This document shows positions 22,021-32,500 of a stretch of 64,000 nt of DNA, in pieces. The notes under the pieces were generated by a model that had not been told where the DNA came from, made no database searches, and was given only the letters and a program-made list of their open reading frames with translations. The stretch comes from Telopea speciosissima (lineage: Eukaryota; Streptophyta; Magnoliopsida; Proteales; Proteaceae). The position numbers were made by a program, and so were the translations under genes. Location: assembly GCF_018873765.1 (NCBI RefSeq), contig NC_057917.1:57160464-57224463 (forward strand). The letters are read 5' to 3'. Position 1 is the stretch's first letter. Every line of letters starts with the position of its first letter.

Positions 22021-23985
22021 TAGATGTTTGAAACTCTGGTCAACATCGCCATATACACTCATTTGGATAAGGGAATTGAAATATTTCAATAATCTTGGTT
22101 GAAATTGATTTATGCATATTACATGATCTCTATCAATATCGCTTTTTCAAAATTGATGTCGGTAAAATACTTTGGTTTCTGTCACGACTGAAATCAGGAT
22201 TGAAATTAAAATTTGATTATTTGGTTGAGAAAGTGTCATGATAAGTGATGGATTCTCAAGCTATTCTTCATGTATGATTATTGCAGGTTGGGAGCTTTGA
22301 TGCAGGTTACGGAATTTCCATTATGTCTCGCTTGGTAAGCCACTAAGAAAGAGATACCTTATACAGAACCAAAGTATTGGACACAGTTCTAAAACAATTT
22401 AAAGCTCCATTAGCTGCAGCTTCCTGAGCTTCTTGCTGCTAATATGCAGTTCCCCCATCCCCAATTTCACTTTGGGTTCTCCTCTGGTTCTCAAGTCCAG
22501 CTGTACATAGCATCATCCATTTTATGCTCACATGTGAACTTGTTCCAATTATCTGAGAGAGGATGCAGTCTACACTATAATTTTTCTCTTGAATCTATTA
22601 TGTCTGTCGTTAACTTCTAGAACTTCTCTTCTGCTCGATCAGATCGGTCCTAAAAAAGCACGTGAAATGTGATTTTTGGCAAGATTTTACGGTGTCTCTG
22701 AAGCAGAGAAAATGGGCTTAGTTAACACTATGGTGCTAGTTAGTTCTTGATCAAGTCTTTAACCACTTTCTATGGCAATGCATATAAGAAACACTTTTAG
22801 TTCTCCTCTTACCACAGGCATCGTGCACTGACAGAACAGACAATATAGTTGATCAGGTCAACAAATGATACCTGATTTTATCACTTTAACCAGCTTGAAG
22901 ATTTGGAGAAAGAAACTCTTAAATGGTGTAGGGAGATCCTAAGAAACAGTCCCACTGCAGTTTGGGTTCTTAAAGCTTCTCTCATTGTGGTTGATGATGG
23001 TCATGCTGGTCTGCCGGTATCTCGAAACTTCTTAGATTACTTTTAAGGCCCAAGGTTAGTTGTGTGATGTAGTTTCTTACACCATAATAGTAAACACCTT
23101 GGACTGCATGATCCATGTTATTTTGCACTGTGAGATCATCTGATATGGTAGCTTTGGTATTCATTGACACAAACAGTGGAAAAGTCCCTCACACACTAGG
23201 AACTCAATTTTGCTATCATTCTTATTACAGGAGCTTGGGGGAAATGCTGCTCTTATAATTTATGGCATCGAGGAGGGGAATGAGGGGAAGACAGCCTACA
23301 TGCAAAGCAGACGCCCAGATTTCTCAAAATTTCCCCATCGCCCTTAGTATTAATTTGCTATTCTCATTGATGGTGTAAAGAACAGGTTGTATCATAGGTC
23401 CTTAACCCAAAGGGATGATCAGTCATTTCATTGATAATTACTGGTTATGTTTCATTTCATTTTGAGACTTCTCAAACCTTGAAATAACAGTTTTTATCTG
23501 TGACGTGTACGACTCACATGGCTAAGCTGGACCATCTATGTGTAGGTATCTTCTGTATCATCCATATGTATATTATCCTTGTTGGCCTCTATCCAATTCC
23601 CTACAGATTTATTGCAGTTTCCCCTCTCTCTGTTGTGGTTATTTCAAGGATGGGACAATGACTCTTTCACCTTGTTGCAATTTGCAGAGACTGATTCACA
23701 TGGGGGAACTTTTTTTTTTTTTTTTGAAGAGACTGATGAGAAAAATGAAAGTACGTGGATATATGTTTTGGGCTGTCGCCACAATGCTTCTAAGAAGATG
23801 CCTGCCCTCTAGCAAGATGTAAAAATAAATAAGGGTGAGGGATGAGCACGCAACCCGTGTTTCTAGGCATATATACATGCCAGAGAGGGGAAGGGGTTTT
23901 GGTGGGCTACGAATCATATACCACACATCAAATGAACAAAGGAATATAAGGTGGCGTGTATTAGATGGTCGTGTGCTTGCCTTTA

Positions 23986-24427
23986 CAACAACAACAACAA
24001 TTCAGCCTTATCTCAAATTCTCAATTAAATGGGGTTGGTTACATAGAATCTTACAAAACAAAGTAGGGAAAAACTAAGGTCCTTGCAAAGGGAAAAGAAA
24101 GTAAGAGGAATTATGAATATAACAAAAAAAAAGATGAGAGAGAAGTAATAAATGAAACTGAAAGTAAGAGGACAGAGGTATAGCCTGATAAAATAGGAAA
24201 GTCTTAGCTAATTGGTGTTGACAACATGGATCCTTGCCCTCCAATAGGCTCTATCTGAGTGCATGTTTGGTGCAAGACCCAGTTTATGCATGTCATTCTT
24301 CATAAACTATCCTATAGCCATTTTAGGCCTACATCTAACTCTTTTAACTCCTTCAATCGGGATCAGGTCACTCTTTATAGGGGCATCCCCAGGTCTCAGA
24401 TCACTCCTCTTTTAGCTCCTTCAATTT
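23986..24427 (-). mobile_element. RTE-tailed nonautonomous retroposon, 442 bp
   Basis: On the minus strand it ends in (GTT)n (plus-strand ACAACAACAACAACAA) preceded by the CCCATTTAATTGAGAATTTGAGATAAGGC-type ending of plant RTE LINEs, written here with breaks: AAATGGGGTTGG near 24030. It is flanked by 13-bp near-identical repeats, GTGCTTGCCTTTA (23973-23985) and GTGCCTGCCTTTA (24428-24440). Unit B has the empty site at about 36957-36980, so insertion followed the duplication. No coding capacity; probably moved by an RTE reverse transcriptase. Confidence 0.75.
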
Positions 24428-24739
24428 GTGCCTGCCTTTATCCCAGTAAAAAAACACTTTGGTCATACTTTTGTAGAAGAAAACAAGTAAAAAATCCCTT
24501 TATTCAGGCTTGTTATTTCTTTAATGTTAATCGATTAGAGAGTGTTATATTTAAAAATGGCAGTAAGTTGCCCTCATCGGAGTCTATGGGAGGTCCTTTT
24601 TCTCTAGGATGTTCTAAAGTCTGTACTTTAGTTTTTGGTCGAAGGTTTTAAAGACAGAATCACTCACTTCTTGTTCTTCTGAAGCTTGATACTTCTGATT
24701 TTCTCATATGAGAGTATAATGATCAGTTTTTATACAAAA

Positions 24740-25868
24740 TGGACTTTCCCCCAAATTTCATTCATTCATATTGGAATATATTGATTATCTCATATGGGAA
24801 TATATTGATCAGCTTCTATAACATGCTCTGTATCTCCGGTGTTCACTTCTCCTTACTTGTTAATGGTTCCAACACCAATCGAAGCCTATCCCCCTTAGAG
24901 TTCAACCTATTATTGCATATATCAAGACCCTAACATCTTATTTTAGTACATGTAATTTTCAATATCTTTCTAAGGAAACCAACTTAATGGCTGACTCCTT
25001 AGTTTGGAAGGCCTTGTCTACACCGCATACAACCACTTGGTCAAATTCCACTCCATGGTTGATGGAGCTTTGTAATTCCCCAACCATGTGTTTCACATGT
25101 GCATCTTAATAGATTTTTGTTTACCAAAAGAAAAAAAAAACACTTCTTAGTTATATCTATCCCTATATATCAATCCCCTTAAATCCTTGGTCTTCTTTAC
25201 TAGGACTACTAATGATGTTAAAGCCTAACTAATAGACATCTTGGGTGTTCCTGAAGGACATTTCGCTATTAAATATTTGGGTTTTCCTTTGATCTCTTTT
25301 AAACTATTTGCCCAGTATTGTTCCCCTATTTTGGATAGACTTTGAAAGATATTACAATTATGGAAGAATAAGATTCTTTCTTTTGCAGGGCCGTCTTGAA
25401 CTCATCAGATCAATTATGCAAAATTCATATATTTACTGGTCTGGTGTTTTTGGGCTTTCGGCTTCCATCATTTTTAAGATTGAATATCCTATGTCCTCTT
25501 TCTTTTAGAAATCTCAAGAAAACCCTAATTTTCTTCATTCTATAAGTTGGGCAACAGTTTGCCTTCTGAAAAATGAAGGTGAATTAGAACTTCGTAAAGT
25601 AAAAAGAAGCTAACTTTGTAGATATCACAAAACTTATCTGGAAAATAGTATCTAGACAAAAAGGTATTTGGACTTATTGAGTATATTCAAGAAAGCATTT
25701 TGACTGATTGAGTATATTCAAGATACTTAAAGTTAGCTTCCATTTGAAGTGCCTCTTGCTCAATTGATGCATGGTGGCCTTGGAGAAAACTTCTTAAATA
25801 TAGACACCTTGTTAGGGCCACCATTTGATCAAACATTGATGATGGTTGTAATACTTATCTAAGTCTTG

Positions 25869-25899
<31 letters not shown>

Positions 25900-26440
25900 T
25901 AAAAATTATGTGTTGATAATTGGTATCTAAATGATGTTCTTATTTCCAGGCATGAGGATCGAATCAGATATGATGCAAGATCTGATAGGATGGCCAAAGT
26001 TTCTCTATTATCCGAGATGGAATTTGGTGTCCAGGGCCTAATACTTCCAATAATCTAATTGAAATTTGGTCATTTTAAATTCCATTTTGTTAAGGACAAG
26101 AGGGAGTGGTGATTTGGTCCTATGGCATGCAAATTCTTCAAAGAAATTCACCTCTGTCTCTGTTTGAAATTTGATTAGATCAAAATTAAAAAAAGTTCCA
26201 TGGCACAGGATTATTTGGTTCAGATCAATAATTTTATTGCTTGAGTGCTTTGACTTAGTCTCTTCCTACTGAGGAGTTTATTCTCAGGAGAAATCTTTTC
26301 ATAGTTAATTTTTGTCTTTGTTAAAATTCTCAAGAGAATGTTTAACACCTATTCTTGTCCTTTTTCAAGTTCAGTTCGAAAAAAGACGCTTAGCAAGTAT
26401 TGGCCACATCAAAAAACTATCATCCCCTTTTCGAGAGGAT
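24740..26440 (+). mobile_element. Degenerate L1-type LINE relics
   Basis: Fragments of L1-type pol are readable. Near 24830-24900 is a reverse-transcriptase piece (FSLLVNGSN). At 24960-25100 is an RNase-H C-terminal tail (NLMADSLVWKAL) followed by an A-run at 25128-25140, which looks like the 3' end of a separate copy. At 25190-25500 is the RT thumb region (LGVPEGHFAIKYLGFPL, then LSFAGRLELIRSI and YWSGVFGL). Near 26190-26260 is a zf-RVT-like VPWHRIIWF block. Stops and shifts are frequent, for example TGA at about 25343 after LDRL. At least two nested insertions are involved. An (AT)n tract lies at 25870-25896. Confidence 0.65.
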
Positions 26441-26514
26441 GGAGGTGGATTTTAAAAAAAATTAGTGGCAAATCAGACATTATTGGTAAACCTACCTTTT
26501 GCGCTGTGATTCAT

Positions 26515-27185
26515 AAGGATGTAAACAGATCGAATTCGGTCGGATAGTGGCATTATCATATTCGTATCCAATTTTATTCGGATGGATTTGGATAGTATCC
26601 TATTAGTATTCGGACGGATTTAGATAATTTTCGGATAGTGATTTTTTGAATACAGATTCTCCTAAATGGATATGAACGCGGATCAAATAAGAATTTTCGA
26701 CTATCCGTTGACATCTTTACTATTTTGTTGATGAGGGTTAGGGTTGAGACTTGAGAGTTCAACAACTACTCTTTCTTCTACTCTTCTAAGTCTTTAATTT
26801 TCTTACGTTTTTTACTTTTGATTTTATCTTGTATTTATTTTAATAGATATGTGATTGTATGTATCACAGTGCATAAAACAATATATATAAACTAATAGAA
26901 AATCTAGAAAAAGAATCACATATATTAACTTGTAAAATTATAAAAAAAAGAAAATAAAATCCAATAAGGTAACTTAATCAGCTAGACAGACACAAAGATA
27001 TATTTTAGACATTTTATTACATTTGGATTACTAAATGAATCGGATAATAATCGGTCAAAAAGAGGGTTTATCATATTTGTATCCGATTAGTTTTCGGACG
27101 GATTCGGATTCTCCAAAATAGATACAAATATGGATCAAATACGAATTTTTTGCTCAACCTTAACCCTCATCAACTTACACAATTA
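26515..27185. repeat. hAT-like GGATGTAAAC / CGGATNNGGAT repeat cluster
   Basis: The left end AAGGATGTAAACAGATCG and the block ATCCGTTGACATCTTTA near 26720 are inverted and match the common hAT terminus TAGGGATGTAAACGG. Between and after them are many TCGGAT/ATCCG words (26545-26720 and 27030-27140). GTTGATGAGGGTTAGGGTTG at about 26737 is inverted at about 27163-27182. This suggests one element inside another. No 8-bp target duplication could be assigned. Confidence 0.5.
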
Positions 27186-27699
27186 AATTAATCTATTTGG
27201 CATGCTATAGAACAGATCAAGGAAGTTATTTCTTTTGAGTTCAGAAATATACTTCTTCTCATTCGTTTTGTGAGCCCAAATACAATGACAAATAGGCATT
27301 TAACCCTGGTTTTTTTATGTATGCTGTTTTTTGATGTTTGACCCTTCCCCAACTTTTGATGTATTATTCTTTCAGTAATTGTTTCTCCCGCCCCCTTGTT
27401 TTTTTTTTATTTTTATGTATCATCATTTAATTAGTTGTAGGGAAGCAGTTTTCTATACGGGAGTGTGGTCTACGCTAGCACTCCCATGTGTCTATCTCTC
27501 TCCTCCTTAAAACAAGGGGGTAGGGGTATCTTTTCACATGGGGAGGAGAGAGATAGACTCATGGGAGATCTTTTTCCCTTAGTTATATATAGTTCTCTTA
27601 TGGTTACTCTTTTTGCCATGCCAATGGGCTTTGTTTTTGTACTCTATTTTTTTCTCTTAATTTCCCAGTCACAATCCCCTTCCCCCCCCCCCCCTCCCC

Positions 27700-27859
27700 G
27701 AATTTTTATCGTCTCCTGTTATAGCACGGTGCTGCAACGCATCGTGCAGCGGCTGCAGAGGCCATGTGCACCATATGGGGCCCGTTGTGCCACATGGCCT
27801 CTGTAGCGTCGCACGATGTGTTACAGCACCGTGCTGTAACAGGAGAGGATAACGATTCC
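27700..27859. mobile_element. Foldback MITE-like hairpin, 160 bp
   Basis: It is almost wholly palindromic. The left arm TCCTGTTATAGCACGGTGCTG pairs with CAGCACCGTGCTGTAACAGGA (each 21 long in sequence; shortened here to TCCTGTTAYAGCACGGTGCT), and the inner arms CAGAGGCCATGTG / CACATGGCCTCTG pair around a CCATATGG core. Poly-C tracts with the lead CCTTCCCC flank both sides (27678-27693 and 27858-27873) and could be a target duplication. No coding capacity. Confidence 0.75.
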
Positions 27860-28202
27860 TTCCCCCCCCCCCCAAAAAAAAAAGAAGCAACCTAAAGTGT
27901 ATCGGTCGATGGTTGATGGTGACGTGGACATAGTTTGGAAAGTTCAACTCGAACTTGTAAAAATATTGCCTAATCTGTTGTGGATATCCCGTCCTTTCTA
28001 AAAACAATTGGAATCGAATCAATTGAATCAGTTGATTTGGATCAAAATCAATCAAGACCAATTTCGATTCTGGGTGAATGAAGCTCAACCCCGTATAAAC
28101 CGAACCTAAACAATACTAAACCCTGTAATGTGCATCTAGGCGTAGGAGCCAGGCAAGGTTCACGATTGGGTTGCGTTCTTTCTCCCTATAAAGTTATTTG
28201 AT

Positions 28203-29225
28203 TTTTTTTTTTTTGTTAAAATGAGCTTATATTAGTAGGGTATCATAATAACTTACAACCTATTGTAGGTCTTTCCATTAGCATCATTCCTTAATATCAT
28301 GGAAAGAGCCTCTGGAAGACTATCAATACAAAAGTGCACTTCATGTGCAGAATGCAAAAACCCAACCAGGTATTCCGCACAACTATTGCTTACCTTGAGA
28401 TGATGGATGAAGCTACAATTGCAAAAGTTGCAAAAACTATCATGCAAGTCACGTATTTCCTCAATCAACCACAAGGTGTCCCATGGGGATTGGAAAATCC
28501 CCACAATCATCTGAATTGCCACTAGAGAATCAGAGTGCACCTGAACCTATTGTACGTTAAAAGCCTTTGCTCTCAATAAACCACTTCTTATAGCATAGAA
28601 TTCCACACGAATAATATTGTTATCCCTAATTCCTCCAGCCAATGCAAATACAGGCTCACCCAAGTGATCTCGTCCAATTGCACCATAACCACCCATCTCC
28701 TGTTTAACAGATCCATCACAATTTAGCGCAACCCAACCAAGCGGCGGAGAAGGCCAAACAAAAGGTGAAGGCACAGGATGGAGTAAGACACGATGATACC
28801 CCCATCGACTAAAAAATTCTCTATTTAGGGAGCTGTCCAGAATAACAGATTGAATAGCAGAGAATTTCCCTCTAATATCATGTAAAATACGTTGATTTTT
28901 AGAAGCCAAATCTAACACTGCTCTTTGTTTACCAGGCTCATTTAAACCCCTAGTATTCCATGCCCCTATTTTAATCATCTCAAGGTAATAGAGGTGGAGC
29001 ATTGCAAAGGATGCTCCGACCCGGGCTTCGATCACGCTCGCGAGGAACTATCGAATCCTCAACAACAACTTCTTCATTTTCAATAGTCTCCATGCTCTGT
29101 AGAGCAGCAAAACGATTTCCATCAGTTGGCTTTGCACTTGTCCCAGTAGAAGAGCTGATCAAGCCCGTACCAGACCGGTCAGACCTGCTTGAACCAGAAC
29201 AGCCATTCATAACAGAATTAAACTA
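28203..29225 (-). mobile_element. Internally deleted L1 LINE
   Basis: On the minus strand, in order: an ORF1 C-terminal tail (NRFAALQSME, 29210-28983), the start of the ORF2 endonuclease (IKIGAWNTRGLNEPGKQRAV, from about 28973), then directly a C-terminal RNase-H domain (LNCDGSVKQEMGGYGAIGRD near 28720, VHSDSLVAIQM near 28540) and a 3' A-run (plus-strand T-run at 28203-28215). The middle of ORF2, with all of the reverse transcriptase, is missing. The frame stays open across the join (162 codons, 28547-29035). The RNase-H Asp of NCDGS, the Glu of VEFYAI and the Asp of HSDS are present. A TAG-type break separates NVQ from VHSDS near 28546. Confidence 0.75.
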
Positions 29226-29534
29226 AAGATTTGCACTAAAACTAAATCGAAACTGGAATCAAATCAAACCAATCCAAATCGAACCAAAAACTGGAAGTAA
29301 ATAGAACCGTTTAACAGTTGGAAACCCCAGATAGTGACCTTTTGAAACAACAGGGTCAACAGTAAACAGCCTGAGAGCGGAAATTTACAGCGAGTCTCTG
29401 GACAATTTTTGGGGTTATGTCCACATCTTATCAACTTATCCGGCTTATCCAATTAATCAGAACTTGAAACGAGATGAAACCCACATCCATGTTGTACGAA
29501 ATCTCAGAATTTCTGATCTACCTTGGCTCCTCTA

Positions 29535-32500
29535 ATGGCGGAAAATGGGGAGAAAGACCTGAAAACCATTACAAGAAGAGTGGCTTCAGTGGCTAATCAT
29601 CTTATGCCGCTTCACTCTCGTCCAGACCACTCTCCCATTCATCTCTGTAATGCTTCCATGAACGACAGCTACCACCGAGTACACGGGGAAGTTCCGACGC
29701 ATGAAGCTGTGTGGAGACCCGCCCTCGACGATTCAGGGAAGGAGTTTGTGGATATTATCTACGAGAAAGCAGTAGGAGAAGGAATCGCAAAGGTTTGTTT
29801 TTATTTCTTTCTTTTTGTTATGTTCTTGGTCACTCAGCAAATGATTGATTGACTTCCTTTCCGTGCTTTCCCTCCGATGGTTGATAACTACTTTATGATT
29901 CTGGGTTCAGGAGTTCCTGAATACGGATTTGGTAAAATTGTTTTTGAATATCATATCCAAAATTAGAACTTTCCACGATATCTCAATGGAGCTATTTCTG
30001 CCGCTTCAATGAAACTTCGTGAGAAATTGGCAACCAAGTTCACTACAATTGATTCTTCTTTTTTCCACTTGTGTTACATTTTGCTGGAATTTGAAGTATA
30101 GTAGTAATAAATCAAATGAGACTGCAATTATATACATATTCAAGTTGGAGCATTCCCAAGGCATATCTCAGTGATGTAATTTGTGCAAGGATCATAGTAA
30201 GCCGAGTGACTTCCTAGGCAATATTCCTAAAGCGACAAGAGTTGATAGGGTTGATTCCTGTTTATTTGTATTATGTGCTTAGATCTCAGTATATTGAGAG
30301 CACTGTTGGGGGTAGGGAGAGGCTTACAGCCTTTCTACCACTGGTGGTTGGGGCCATTCCATCATTTCGATGCCATTGGTTGTTGTCCTTGAATGCATAG
30401 CTAGACCTTTACTTCAATGTATCTTTCATTTGGTTGTAGATTACAATCAACCGGCCAGAGAAAAGGAATGCCTTCCGGCCACAGACTATTAAAGAGCTCA
30501 TTCGTGCTTTCAACGATGCCAGGGACGATAGTTCAGTGGGAGTAATTATCCTTACAGGGAAGGTACATTCTCGTTCACATTTTTTTAATTGAATTTAATA
30601 TGAAATAGTCATCATTTAATTTTTTTAATTTATTGAATTTTATATGGAGTCATTGTTTATCTTTTCAATAATTCATATTTTGTACACTTCCACTGGTTGC
30701 TTATTTCATCTGTAAAACCTATAATGATCTCAATATTGAGCAAATGAGAAACAAATACTTACATAAAATGACATGTGGATGAAACAAGATGGATGAGTGG
30801 CAGAACTAGGAACAAGAGATTCATAAATAAATAAATTCCAGGGAACATATGAGTAGCATCAAGAGTAGACAAGATGAAGGAAGAGTTTATTTATTATAAT
30901 TTTTTTTATGAGTGCCATTGAATATACCATTTTTTGTTTTGGCTAAAGATCAGCAAAGAATTGTATTACTAAACAAAATAAGAGATAATGTACATCGAAT
31001 GACCAAGCTACCATTGAATATACCACTGAGGTTGATATGGTGTGAATTTGAGGTGTTTAATTGACAAGGAGAAGGCTGAACATTACCTGGATTGAAGAAG
31101 TGAGAAAAGATACCAGTTGGCAATTGCTATGGCCTTAGGGTACAGCAGGACAGGATTCTTCCATCTGACCTGAGTAATTGGGATAAGGAATAGTTAGTTT
31201 AATTTAACGTCTCCCCCTTCGTCTTAAGTTTCTGTTTTCTTGGATCTTTCATGGTAAATAAATTCACCGAGTCTGGGTCAGACCAATTTCAATAAGAGCC
31301 AAATTATAATAGCTAACATGTATTTGTCAGTTATTGTCCTTTTCTTTATATATGTTGGTGCTTGTTGTTAATGTTGAAAGTTTGCATTTCAGGGTACAAA
31401 GGCTTTTTGTAGTGGTGGTGATCAATCACTGAGAAGCACAGATGGATATGCTGATTTTGAAAACTTTGGTCGTCTTAATGTTCTAGACCTACAGGTGGTA
31501 TTTATTCTGAGAGAACTGATTGTTCAGTACTGTACAACCTTCTTGTCCTTATTGTCTGTTGTTTTTCTTGTTCTTATTTATTTCCCTGCAATTTAAAAAA
31601 ATATTTATATCGAGATAAACGTTGGTCTTCTTAATTAGGCAAGCCTTGGCGCAATGGTTAAGTTGCACTATTGCAACCTATTGGTTGCGGGTTCAAAACT
31701 TAGAAACAGCCTCTCCTGCGAAGCAGGGTAAGGCTGCATACATTTGCCCCTCCCAGACCCTGCAGTAGCGAGAGCTTTGTGCATTAGGAAACTTTTTTTT
31801 TATTTTTTTGTAAACATTAGTCTTTTTAAGAATCAAGAAGTGGTATATTATCTATTCTTTTCCCGGAATATACTCCTGTATTATTTCTTAAATTCTCCTT
31901 GTTTTCATACAGGTACAAATTCGTCGTCTCCCTAAACCAGTAATAGCCATGGTAAATTCTCTCTCTCTGCTTTTATCTCTATGTGTCTGATATTCGTGTC
32001 ATTTGGCCTGTGAATTAACCTTCTTTGTTTCATCTCCAGGTTGCAGGCTATGCTGTTGGAGGAGGACATGTATTGCACATGGTGTGTGATCTAACAATTG
32101 CAGCTGATAATGCTATTTTTGGTCAGACAGGCCCAAAGGTCCTTATCTTGTTCATCTTGTCACTTGTTATTATGTGACTTAAATTTTCAACCGGACATTA
32201 TTTAAGCCGGACATGTGATGATGAGGCTTTGTTCACTTTGACTTGACTTACTCGGATCATTGATCATTTTAAGGATACCAGTCACCTGGTGATAATTGAA
32301 GTGTTAAGAAACCTCTGAAGTCTAAACATCACTTGGAACTTAAGATTCGATACTGCAATTCATAATCAAGTTAAATCTATTTCATGAAATTTCTGAATAT
32401 TGATGGCTGCAAATGTGTCTTCTACACAGTAATCACTAAAAACTTACCCAAATCTCCCCTCCCCACGGAAAAAAACAAGTATCCTTATAATTCCTTTGGC

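Larger units (their letters stand above)
19023..23347 (+). pseudogene. Decayed MenB (DHNA-CoA synthase) copy lacking exon 2
   Basis: Eight of nine exons match the intact gene at 29535-36610: E1 19023-19280, E3 20453-20554, E4 20784-20822, E5 20908-21004, E6 22287-22334, E7 22643-22738, E8 22894-23016, E9 23231-23347. Splice sites are conserved. Exon 2 ([12 protein letters not shown]..., 41 codons) is absent; the intron carries a (TTA)n tract where it should be. Exon 5 is 97 nt instead of 99, a 2-nt loss that breaks [10 protein letters not shown]. In exon 7 the Trp codon of REMW is TGA (22670-22672). Substitutions also alter the active-site loop (FDAGYGI for FDAGYGS). The N-terminal PTS2-like RLSSVANHL remains. 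It cannot make a working hydratase-fold enzyme. Confidence 0.95.
18806..24650 (+). repeat. Segmental duplication, unit A (MenB pseudogene unit)
   Basis: This 5.8-kb unit aligns collinearly with unit B at about 29325-37195, from the promoter block ATGGTGTGACCTTTTGAAA to the tail CTCATCGGAGTCTATGGGAG. Exons, introns and flanks all match, so this was a DNA-level duplication and not retroposition. Differences are the loss of a segment holding exon 2, private insertions in each copy, and scattered substitutions. Confidence 0.9.

Noticed and set aside
24259-24651. 130-codon plus-strand frame
   Set aside because: It spans the boundary of the 442-bp retroposon and duplicated flanking DNA, so it cannot be one ancestral gene.
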